This document shows positions 1 through 6,163 of a stretch of DNA of 13,738 bases, piece by piece. Numbering within the stretch: the stretch's first letter is position 1; every line of letters begins with the position of its first letter. The notes below the pieces were generated by a model that was given only the letters and a program-made list of their open reading frames with translations, was not told the origin of the DNA and ran no database searches. The DNA comes from an uncultured Ellagibacter sp. Its GTDB lineage: Bacteria; Actinomycetota; Coriobacteriia; Coriobacteriales; Eggerthellaceae. The stretch lies in assembly GCA_934661105.1 (NCBI GenBank), contig CAKUIV010000043.1, positions 1 to 13,738 of the forward strand. The letters run 5' to 3'. A program made the translations under genes and the position numbers.

Positions 1-27
1 TTCCTCGCCGCGCCGACCTCGCCTCAT

Positions 28-59
28 GCGGAATCGGAATGGAGGTATTCCGATTCTGC
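28..59. promoter_or_regulatory. Inverted repeat upstream of the LysR gene
   Basis: GAATCGGAAT (31-40) and ATTCCGATTC (47-56) form a perfect 10-bp inverted repeat around a 6-nt centre. The pairing extends outward to 28-59 with one G:T pair. No T-run follows on the + strand, so it reads better as an operator, or the 3' hairpin of a gene left of the window, than as a full intrinsic terminator. It lies just before the putative LysR promoter, which would suit autoregulation, but no protein can be assigned to it. Confidence 0.5.
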
Positions 60-64
60 AATCC

Positions 65-95
65 TTGTGCCAAAATTTCGTCAGAGTGCTATAAA
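65..95 (+). promoter_or_regulatory. Putative promoter of the LysR gene
   Basis: A TATAAA -10 hexamer (90-95) is preceded by TGC (87-89), making an extended -10. A TTGTGC -35-like hexamer sits at 65-70 with a long 19-nt spacer. The extended -10 could make up for the poor spacing. A start site near 102 would give a leader of about 55 nt before the ATG at 160. Assigned by eye from consensus only. Confidence 0.45.
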
Positions 96-159
96 AAAGG
101 ATTGGGGATCGAGATGAGTCATTCCGGAGCGTATAGGGCGCTTCGGGGGGGGTACTGGA

Positions 160-1074
160 ATGAGGACAGAGCTACTCAGCGAATTTATCGTGTGGGCGGA
201 AAGCAGAACCGTCGAAGAGGCGGCGAACAAGATGCACATCTCCCAGTCGACGTTGAGCAAGCACCTCATCGCCCTTGAATCGGAACTCGGCGTTAACCTG
301 GTGAATCGGCAGGACAAGGGGCGCCTTACCCCGGCCGGCGTTCGTTTCTACAATGGGGTCGTCGATGTCATGGGCCGCCTTACCAAAACCGTCGACGAAT
401 GCCGGCGAATAGAGAAGAAGTCCGATTTCGAGATTGTGGTGTGGGACCCCTTCATCTTCTCGGGCGGCATGTGCGAGCTCGAGCGCATCATGCACGCCTT
501 CTCAGGCAAGTGCAGCGTTCCCTTCCATTTCTATTTAAGGAATGAAGCGTATAAAACCTCCGGCGAAGCACTCGAAGAGGGCTTGGTTGACGTCGGGTTG
601 GGATACAACCCGGTGAACAAGGCGAGCAGGGCGCCCGAAGGGACGACCGAGTACGGCCTTATGAGGGAGCCGCTCGTCGTATGGTGCAGGAAGGATCATC
701 CCCTCGCGCTGAAGGAGCGCCTCCTCCCTTCCGACCTCGACGGCGTCCCCATCATGTGCAGCATGGAGCTCGCACACCCCTTGGTAAGCTGCATCACGGA
801 GCTGTGCGCCGACCACGGGTTCCGCCCGCGGCTCTACCGCTTCAACCCCACGTCGCAGGCCAGTTTCTTCTTCGATGCGCCCGCCGAATGCGTCTACGTG
901 TTCACGACAGGGCTGCGCAACGACGAGCGCATTCGCCTGCGCGACGACATGGTGATACGCGACTTCGACGACGACTCCTTCGCCGTCGACTGCTGCGTTG
1001 CCGTTCGCAACGACGAGGACAACGAGGCGCTCGCCCAGTTCCGCGCCTTTCTTTCCGACGAATCGAATCGCTAA
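160..1074 (+). CDS. LysR-type transcriptional regulator
   Basis: This is a 304-aa DNA-binding regulator of the LysR family. The N-terminal winged helix-turn-helix covers about residues 3-62, and the recognition segment AANKMHISQSTLSKHLIALE (21-40) followed by LGVNLVNR is a close match to the family. Residues of about 90-300 form the periplasmic-binding-protein-like effector domain, with the typical string LVVWCRKDHPLALKERLLPS. Length is normal for the family. The ATG at 160 follows a G-rich tract (145-152) with about 7 nt spacing. It reads in the same direction as the molybdoenzyme genes and ends 133 bp before the first of them, so it is the obvious candidate to control the locus, perhaps by sensing an aromatic substrate. 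That role and the effector are inferred. LysR regulators are often divergent from their targets, and this one is not. Confidence 0.93.
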   Translation: MRTELLSEFIVWAESRTVEEAANKMHISQSTLSKHLIALESELGVNLVNRQDKGRLTPAGVRFYNGVVDVMGRLTKTVDECRRIEKKSDFEIVVWDPFIFSGGMCELERIMHAFSGKCSVPFHFYLRNEAYKTSGEALEEGLVDVGLGYNPVNKASRAPEGTTEYGLMREPLVVWCRKDHPLALKERLLPSDLDGVPIMCSMELAHPLVSCITELCADHGFRPRLYRFNPTSQASFFFDAPAECVYVFTTGLRNDERIRLRDDMVIRDFDDDSFAVDCCVAVRNDEDNEALAQFRAFLSDESNR

Positions 1075-1118
1075 CCGCATACGGATAATCACGCCCGTTT
1101 TCCGAATCTTCATCATTT

Positions 1119-1148
1119 CATGACGTTTTGTCGTTTAGCGCATGACGT
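1119..1148 (+). promoter_or_regulatory. CATGACGT direct repeats, candidate regulator site
   Basis: The octamer CATGACGT occurs twice, at 1119-1126 and 1141-1148. The copies are 22 bp apart, about two helical turns, so they would face the same side of the DNA. The pair lies in the 133-bp gap between the LysR gene and molybdoenzyme A, just upstream of a CATAAT -10-like hexamer (1159-1164). The second copy touches the expected -35 zone, which has no good consensus, as expected for an activator-dependent promoter. Binding by the neighbouring LysR protein is inferred from position only. Confidence 0.4.
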
Positions 1149-1158
1149 CGCCGCTCCC

Positions 1159-1164
1159 CATAAT
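1159..1164 (+). promoter_or_regulatory. Candidate -10 box of the module A operon
   Basis: CATAAT resembles a -10 hexamer and lies 43 nt before the ATG at 1208. No convincing -35 sits 16-18 bp upstream; TTTAGC at 1134-1139 is 19 bp away. If this is the promoter it probably needs an activator. Confidence 0.3.
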
Positions 1165-1207
1165 CGAGGTCGTCAGGAAAACCTCATAAGACGAGAGGGG
1201 AGAAGGA

Positions 1208-3481
1208 ATGCAGATTCCAGAAGGGGAATACCGAGTCGGAACTGACGACGACTACTATGTCCGCACGAACGTGTGGTCGGCTCCTGGCTGCCACGGCAGC
1301 GCATGCGGAGCCATCCTCCATGTCAAGGACGGCAAGTTCGTAGGCATCGAGGGCGATGAGAGCAATCCGATCACGCAGGGGCGCCTGTGCATCAAGTGCC
1401 TGAACATGACCGAGTTCGAGTACCATCCCGAGCGCATCGTCCACCCGATGAAGCGCGACCCGAAGGACCGCGGCAAGAACGCATGGCAGCAGATCAGCTG
1501 GGATGAGGCGTACGATCTCATCGAGGAGAACTACAACAAGGTGGTCGAGAAGTCCGGAACCCGCAACGCGGTTCTGACGCTCGGCGGCACTGGCCGCGAG
1601 GCCACCATGTTCTACCCGGTCATCTCGTTCGCCGACTTCCGTTCGGCAAACGTCGCGGCGCCGATCTCGGGTGACTCCTGCTACGGCCCGCGCTGCATGA
1701 TGGCCGCGAACATCTTCGGCTCCGGCTATCCTGAAGTCGACAGCGGCATGTTCTTCGACGAGAAGTACAACGACCCGCGCTTCGAGCGTCCCGAGTACAT
1801 GATCGTGTGGGGCTCAAACCCGCTCGTTTCCAACCCGGCGGGCTACTTCGGCCACCAGATCATCGACATGATGAAGATGGGCATGAAGCTCATCGTCGTC
1901 GACCCCCAGATTACCTGGTTGGGCTCTCGCGCGGAATGCGTGCTGCAGCTTCGCCCCGGCACCGACGCCGCACTCGCGATCGGCATGCTGAAGGTCATCG
2001 TCGACGAGGACATCTACGACCACGAGTTCGTGGAGAAGTGGGTTTACGGCTTCGATTGGCTCGTCGAGCGCATCAACAAGTACTCTTACGAGGAGATCGA
2101 GAAGCTCACGCAGGTCCCGACCGATCTCATGCGCAAGGTCGCCCGTGCCTACGCGACCGCGGACGGCACCGGCCGCAACTGCGCCATCTTCATGGGCGTC
2201 GCGATGGAGATGCAAGCAGACGCGCTTTCCGATATCCAGGCCATCTTGAGTCTCATCGCCATCACCGGCAACGTCGACGTGCCCGGCGGTAACGTTCTCG
2301 GCCCGAAGGCGTCGTTCACCGGCGCATGGCGCTACGAGCAGATCAAGTGGGTCTCCGAAGAGGACAAGCAGAGCCGCATCGGCAACGACCGCGAGCCGAT
2401 CGAGCGCAACGCGCTCTCCAACGTCCAGTCCGACGCCATCCTGCCGGCGCTCGAGCTTCCCGACGACGAGCGCGTCGTGCGCATGATCTGGTTCAACAGC
2501 TGCAACGCCCTCGTCTGCATGCCGGCCGAGCCGCAGCGCTGGATCAAGGACTGCCTGAAGATGGACTTCAACGTGGTCCAGGACCTCTTCATGACGCCGA
2601 CCGCTATGGCGCTGTGCGATCTGTTCCTGCCCGTGTCGACGTTCATGGAGCACGACGGCATCGTTCAGGTCCACTACGGGCGTCACACCCCCTACCTCGG
2701 CGCCGAGGTCAAGGCGGTCGAATACGGCGAGACGAAGTCCGACCTCGAGGTCACCTTCGAGCTCGGCAAGCGCTTGAACCCCGAGGCATGGGCCGAGTTC
2801 GACACGATCGAGGACTTCATGGACAACCAGGTGGCGCCGACGGGCCTTACGTTCGACGAGCTGCGCCACAAGGGCATCCTCTCCTTCAACGGTTGGAACT
2901 ACCGCAAGTACGAGACCGGCGAGCTCCGCTCGGACGGCCAGCCCGGCTTCAACACCGTCACCGGCATGATCGAGCTGTACTCGCTGCAGCTCGAGTCCTG
3001 GGGCGAGGAGCCGCTGCCGCTGCTCGAGATCCCGCCGTTCAGCGCGGAAGCCAACCCGGAAATGGCGAAGAAGTACCCGATCATCCTCACCACGGGCGGC
3101 CGTAAGTGGACGCAGTTCCATTCCGAGTGGCGCCAGGTGAAGGGCATGCGCGAGATCGATCCGTGGCCGGTGCTCACCGTGAACCCGGAGACTGCCAAGG
3201 AATACGGCCTTTCCGAAGGCGACTGGGCCGAAGTCTTCAACGATTCCGGCAAGGCTCGCTTGAAGGTCAAGGTTTCGCCGGTCATCAAACCGGGCATGGT
3301 TCATGCAACGCACGCGTGGTGGTTCCCCGAGCAAGACGGCGAAGCGCCTAACTACTTCGGAGCCTTCAAGTCGAACATCAACACGCTTCTTCCCAATGAC
3401 AGCTGCGGACGCATGTACAAGGGCACTCCGTACAAGTCGAACATGTGCAACATCCGCCGCGTCACCGGTCTGGATGACTAG
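1208..3481 (+). CDS. Molybdopterin oxidoreductase A, catechol dehydroxylase-like
   Basis: This 757-aa protein belongs to the bis-MGD molybdenum enzymes of the DMSO reductase superfamily. It shows an N-terminal Fe-S region with cysteines at 28, 33, 61 and 64, then VKDGKFVGIEGDESNPITQGRLC and the ISWDEAYDLI segment. GDSCYGPR contains Cys158, a likely Mo ligand, conserved in the paralogue at 6164. Family signatures follow: VVDPQITWLGSRAE, LRPGTDAALAIGMLKVI, DLFMTPTAMALCDLFLPVSTF, and a C-terminal cofactor-binding part (about 620-757) with TTGGRKWTQFHSEWRQ and AWWFPEQDG. No Tat or Sec signal is present, so it should act in the cytoplasm. The order of motifs is like acetylene hydratase, pyrogallol transhydroxylase and gut catechol dehydroxylases; reductive removal of an aromatic hydroxyl is the likely reaction, but the substrate is unknown. 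The start is set by the GAGAGGGGAGAAGGA tract ending at 1207. A partner ferredoxin gene follows after 32 bp. Confidence 0.9.
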   Translation: MQIPEGEYRVGTDDDYYVRTNVWSAPGCHGSACGAILHVKDGKFVGIEGDESNPITQGRLCIKCLNMTEFEYHPERIVHPMKRDPKDRGKNAWQQISWDEAYDLIEENYNKVVEKSGTRNAVLTLGGTGREATMFYPVISFADFRSANVAAPISGDSCYGPRCMMAANIFGSGYPEVDSGMFFDEKYNDPRFERPEYMIVWGSNPLVSNPAGYFGHQIIDMMKMGMKLIVVDPQITWLGSRAECVLQLRPGTDAALAIGMLKVIVDEDIYDHEFVEKWVYGFDWLVERINKYSYEEIEKLTQVPTDLMRKVARAYATADGTGRNCAIFMGVAMEMQADALSDIQAILSLIAITGNVDVPGGNVLGPKASFTGAWRYEQIKWVSEEDKQSRIGNDREPIERNALSNVQSDAILPALELPDDERVVRMIWFNSCNALVCMPAEPQRWIKDCLKMDFNVVQDLFMTPTAMALCDLFLPVSTFMEHDGIVQVHYGRHTPYLGAEVKAVEYGETKSDLEVTFELGKRLNPEAWAEFDTIEDFMDNQVAPTGLTFDELRHKGILSFNGWNYRKYETGELRSDGQPGFNTVTGMIELYSLQLESWGEEPLPLLEIPPFSAEANPEMAKKYPIILTTGGRKWTQFHSEWRQVKGMREIDPWPVLTVNPETAKEYGLSEGDWAEVFNDSGKARLKVKVSPVIKPGMVHATHAWWFPEQDGEAPNYFGAFKSNINTLLPNDSCGRMYKGTPYKSNMCNIRRVTGLDD

Positions 3482-3513
3482 TCGGTAGCCGAGAGAAGCG
3501 AGAGGAGAAGAAA

Positions 3514-3849
3514 ATGAGCAAGAAAGCACTTCTTATCAACTACGAATACTGCTCCGGCTGCCATAGCTGCGAAATCGCCTGCCGCAATCATCTGCAGTGC
3601 GGTTTGGGCAAGTGGGGCATCAAGCTGACGGAAGTCGGGCCGTTCGAAGCCCGTCCGGGCGAGTGGAATTGGGACTACGTTCCCGTTCCGACCATGCTGT
3701 GCGATCAGTGCGCCGAGCGCGTCGAGGCTGGCGAGAAGCCGGCATGCGTCAAGCACTGCCAGTCGTTCTGCATGGAATACGGCACGGTTGAGGAAATGTC
3801 CAAGCGTGCCGAGGAGCTTGGTGACAAGACCGCTTTGTTCTTGATCTAA
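3514..3849 (+). CDS. Two-cluster ferredoxin-like electron-transfer subunit A
   Basis: This is a 111-aa cytoplasmic iron-sulfur protein. Motif 1 is C13-x2-C16-x2-C19-x3-C23 and motif 2 is C63-x2-C66-x11-C78-x3-C82, with a fifth cysteine C86 also kept in the paralogue at 8477. This is the arrangement of DmsB/HycB-type subunits cut down to two [4Fe-4S] clusters; DmsB itself has four. The linker contains a conserved W-N-W-D-Y-V-P-x-P string just before motif 2. It has no signal peptide or membrane segment. It lies 32 bp behind molybdoenzyme A behind a purine-rich RBS (about 3498-3511), so it most likely passes electrons to that enzyme, either as a stable subunit or as a shuttle. The electron donor cannot be identified from this window. 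Confidence 0.88.
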   Translation: MSKKALLINYEYCSGCHSCEIACRNHLQCGLGKWGIKLTEVGPFEARPGEWNWDYVPVPTMLCDQCAERVEAGEKPACVKHCQSFCMEYGTVEEMSKRAEELGDKTALFLI

Positions 3850-3872
3850 AGCAGGCTCAATACTTGCTTGCC

Positions 3873-3905
3873 GATGCGGGGGCTTGGGGATTTGGCCCCC
3901 GCATC
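3873..3905 (+). terminator. Intercistronic stem-loop, possible partial terminator
   Basis: GATGCGGGGGC (3873-3883) and GCCCCCGCATC (3895-3905) form a perfect 11-bp GC-rich stem with an 11-nt loop. Only TGCTAAAA follows, with no T-run, so full intrinsic termination is doubtful. It sits between the enzyme/ferredoxin pair and the next two genes. It could stabilise the upstream mRNA or reduce read-through, giving more enzyme than transporter. Confidence 0.5.
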
Positions 3906-3945
3906 TGCTAAAACCGCTGCTTTGCTGCGATAAAGGGGGATTCGC

Positions 3946-4398
3946 ATGGCGCGAAAGCGACAGGGCTGGACGACGGTGACCGACATCGAAGAGTTCAAGA
4001 AAATGACCTGGTCATTTCTGAAGAACATCAAGATGACGTGGGAATATGATGGGATGGCATATCTTTTCCGCGAGGCGAGCATCCCGATTTACGGGATCGA
4101 CCGCGGAACCATGAAGATGAATCATCCGATCATGGCGCTCGGCGTTCCGACTCAGCGCGACAAAAACTATGGTGTCGACATCTACGTTCCCGCAAAGATG
4201 AAGAAAAAGGCCGAGGCCCTTCTGAAGGACCCGGATCGGGTGCGTGCCTGCGCCGAGCTCGAGGCGGTCGAGGGCGATGCCTACGCTGAGGCGTTCAACC
4301 GCGAGGCTCTTGCCAACAAGCATCGCAACACGGAGACCCGCAAAACGCGCCGAAAGGAAAAATTCGGGGCGATTCTTTCTCGAATCAAAGCAGTTTAG
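3946..4398 (+). CDS. Uncharacterised protein, DUF2007-like pattern
   Basis: This 150-aa basic, soluble protein has no function I can name. Residues about 33-95 (YDGMAYLFREASIPIYGIDR, then GVDIYVPAKMKKKAEALLKD) follow the pattern of DUF2007, the putative signal-transducing family in which a helix and 'GIP' strand are followed by an '(I/V)xVP' strand and a terminal helix. That match is by eye and needs a profile search. The N-terminal part (1-32) is rich in K, W and T. The C-terminal tail (about 96-150) is probably helical, strongly charged, and ends in a KTRRKEKFGAILSRIKAV segment. The start ATG has AAGGGGGA (3933-3940) 5 nt upstream. It lies between the ferredoxin and the MFS gene, 34 bp before the latter, and so is probably part of the same transcript. 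It looks more AT-rich than its neighbours. A regulatory, chaperone or transporter-linked role are all open. Confidence 0.8.
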   Translation: MARKRQGWTTVTDIEEFKKMTWSFLKNIKMTWEYDGMAYLFREASIPIYGIDRGTMKMNHPIMALGVPTQRDKNYGVDIYVPAKMKKKAEALLKDPDRVRACAELEAVEGDAYAEAFNREALANKHRNTETRKTRRKEKFGAILSRIKAV

Positions 4399-4432
4399 AT
4401 AAAGGGATATCCAAAAAAAGGGGAGGAACACT

Positions 4433-5752
4433 ATGCTTCAAACAGAAGCGGATACCCAGGCCAAATCAGGCGGCCTGCACTATGCGTTCGTCATCTGCCT
4501 TGGCGGCTTCTTGCTTTCCGGCATCGTTTTGGCCGCTCAGAGGCTTCCATCCATCGCGCTCGACTCCGTTCGCCAGACGCTTGGCGTCGGGTACGCGGAA
4601 GTCGGCCTGATCACCTCGGTGTTCATGATCTTCTACGCGGGCCTGTCGCTTGTCTGGGGCATGCTCGGCGATAAGATCGGCACGCGTTGGGCGATGACGC
4701 TCGCTTGCGCGCTGTCTTCGGTCGGCACCATCCTGTTCGGCTTGTTTGGCGGAACGAGCCTTGCAGCGGCAATCGTCACCTGGGCGATTTGCGGCATCGG
4801 CTGCGCTGGCCTGCTCATGGCCATTCTGCCGAAGATCATCTCTCGTTGGTTCGCCCCCAACAAGCGCGGCTTCGGCATGTCGCTGTGCACCCCGGGCGCG
4901 AACTTCGCTGCGCTGATCTTGGGCGTTGTTGCTCCTATGGTCATCAACGGTCTCGGCTGGAACATGGCTTACGTTGCGTTCGGCATCTACTTCGCGTTCA
5001 TCACCGTGTTCGTCGCGCTGACGTTCCGCGAAGGCCCGGAGGAGAAGGGCCTTGCCCCCTACGGCGCCCCGAAGGGCACCCAGGCAGCTCCCGCTCCGAA
5101 GCTCGAAGAGAAGAAGGAAGCTTCGGGCAAGAAGGTCTCCCCGCTTCGCCAGGTTGCGAAGATGGGCATCACGTGGCACTTCGGCCTGTTCTACGCTGTG
5201 TACCAGCTGGGCTACATGGCCGCCACCCAGTACTACGTCGTGTCGATGACCGGCAACGGCTTCGACCTTGCGACGGCGGCGTTCTCGCTCACCATCGGCG
5301 GCGTCCTCACCATCATCACCGAGCTCGTCGTGGGCAGCCTGTCCGACCGCTACGAGCGCAAGAACATCATCGGCATCATGGTCGCTTGCACGGGCGTTCT
5401 CTCCGCAGGTTATGCGATCTACCTGCTCACCACGCCGGCTCCCGACATGATCCCCTGCTACTTCTTCATCGCCCTCATCAGCGCGTCGACCGGCGTCATC
5501 ACCGTCATCATGTCCGGCGCTGGCGAGTACTACAACGACGAGTGCCGCGCAACCGGCACCGGCATGATCGGCACCATCAACATCGTCGGCCGTTACCTTG
5601 GCCCGTGGGTTGCCGGCATCGTGATCGACGCGACCGGCCAGACCGCCTACGCGTTCGTCATCGTCGCCATCGCGATGATCGTGTCCTGCTTCATCGCCTT
5701 CGCCATGCCGCGTGCGGCTACGGTCCAGGCGAAGTGGGCAACCAACAACTAG
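4433..5752 (+). CDS. MFS transporter, OFA-like
   Basis: This is a 439-aa, about 12-helix major facilitator. Motif A, GMLGDKIGTRW (76-86), lies between helices 2 and 3, as in the family. A charged cytoplasmic loop at about 200-245 (GLAPYGAPKGTQAAPAPKLE and onward) separates the two six-helix halves, and a second motif-A-like GSLSDRYERKN follows in the C-terminal half. The GLAPYG loop is typical of oxalate/formate-antiporter-like MFS proteins and is shared with the second MFS gene of this window (GLAPYE). The start is set by GGGGAGG (4420-4426), 6 nt before the ATG. Lying between two cytoplasmic aromatic-reductase-like modules, it most likely imports their substrate or exports the product. Which compound it carries is unknown. 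Confidence 0.93.
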   Translation: MLQTEADTQAKSGGLHYAFVICLGGFLLSGIVLAAQRLPSIALDSVRQTLGVGYAEVGLITSVFMIFYAGLSLVWGMLGDKIGTRWAMTLACALSSVGTILFGLFGGTSLAAAIVTWAICGIGCAGLLMAILPKIISRWFAPNKRGFGMSLCTPGANFAALILGVVAPMVINGLGWNMAYVAFGIYFAFITVFVALTFREGPEEKGLAPYGAPKGTQAAPAPKLEEKKEASGKKVSPLRQVAKMGITWHFGLFYAVYQLGYMAATQYYVVSMTGNGFDLATAAFSLTIGGVLTIITELVVGSLSDRYERKNIIGIMVACTGVLSAGYAIYLLTTPAPDMIPCYFFIALISASTGVITVIMSGAGEYYNDECRATGTGMIGTINIVGRYLGPWVAGIVIDATGQTAYAFVIVAIAMIVSCFIAFAMPRAATVQAKWATNN

Positions 5753-5771
5753 CTTCACCTTTTCCTGTGGG

Positions 5772-5821
5772 CATCCGGCCGATCTCCACCGGTCGGATGT
5801 CCCTTCGGGCAGGGCCTTTTT
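5772..5821 (+). terminator. Probable terminator after the MFS gene
   Basis: CATCCGGCCG (5772-5781) and CGGTCGGATG (5790-5799) form a 10-bp stem with one G:T pair and an 8-nt loop, starting 20 nt after the MFS stop codon. A small CCCTTCGGG hairpin (5801-5809) and a TTTTT run (5817-5821) follow. The gap between the main stem and the T-run is longer than usual, so termination may be incomplete. If active, it separates module A from the zinc-ribbon/module B genes. Confidence 0.5.
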
Positions 5822-5843
5822 CCGCGAATGCGGATCCAAGGCC

Positions 5844-5873
5844 TTGCCTTTCCCTCCATCCACACCGTAAGAA
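5844..5873 (+). promoter_or_regulatory. Weak candidate promoter for zinc-ribbon/module B
   Basis: TTGCCT (5844-5849) and TAAGAA (5868-5873) are separated by 18 nt and lie 25 nt before the GTG start of the small gene. Both hexamers are poor matches. The call rests mainly on the terminator just upstream, which would require a new promoter here. Confidence 0.25.
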
Positions 5874-5898
5874 GCATGCGACGAGGAGGTGCTGCTCC

Positions 5899-6117
5899 GT
5901 GACGTGTTTTCCCTGCATCAAATGCAACAAATGCCGAAAGCTGATTCCGAAGATCGACATCGTCTGCTCGGAATGCGGTGCCGATATGCCTCCAGGGCTT
6001 CTCGCGTGCCCGAAATGCGGTAACACGAAGCGAAAATTCATCAAGAGCTCGACCCCGAATCCCGATTGGCAGAGCTCGGCGGAGTTCGTCGAGCCGACCG
6101 GGCGCGACGGGTCTTGA
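5899..6117 (+). CDS. Small zinc-ribbon protein, GTG start
   Basis: This 72-aa gene is easily missed because it starts at GTG and shares its frame with a long spurious reading frame across the MFS gene. An excellent Shine-Dalgarno, AGGAGGT (5884-5890), lies 8 nt before the GTG. The protein begins MTCFPCIKCNKC and carries C6, C9 and C12, then C23-x2-C26 and C37-x2-C40 (ACPKCGNTK), a pattern of one or two zinc ribbons (or a rubredoxin-like metal site). The tail of about 25 residues (from P53 on) is polar and probably disordered. It ends 46 bp before molybdoenzyme B and is likely co-transcribed with it. A role in assembly or maturation of the Mo/Fe-S enzyme, or in regulation, is possible; nothing in the sequence decides this. 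Confidence 0.75.
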   Translation: MTCFPCIKCNKCRKLIPKIDIVCSECGADMPPGLLACPKCGNTKRKFIKSSTPNPDWQSSAEFVEPTGRDGS

Positions 6118-6163
6118 GAAATTGATTCAAAGATCAAGCGTATCGAAACGAGGGGGAGTGAAA

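Noticed and set aside
1814..3529. 571-codon minus-strand frame
   Set aside because: It is antisense to enzyme A, has no recognisable domain, and is explained by codon bias of the + strand gene.
4687..5898. Long + strand frame leading into the zinc-ribbon gene
   Set aside because: The part overlapping the MFS gene is out of frame with it and has an R/H-rich shadow composition. Only the tail from GTG 5899, with its own strong SD, looks real.
5978..6163. N-terminal extension of enzyme B by 62 codons
   Set aside because: It overlaps the zinc-ribbon gene in another frame, has no domain similarity, and the ATG at 6164 has a good RBS. It is also not a Tat signal: there is no twin-arginine plus hydrophobic segment.
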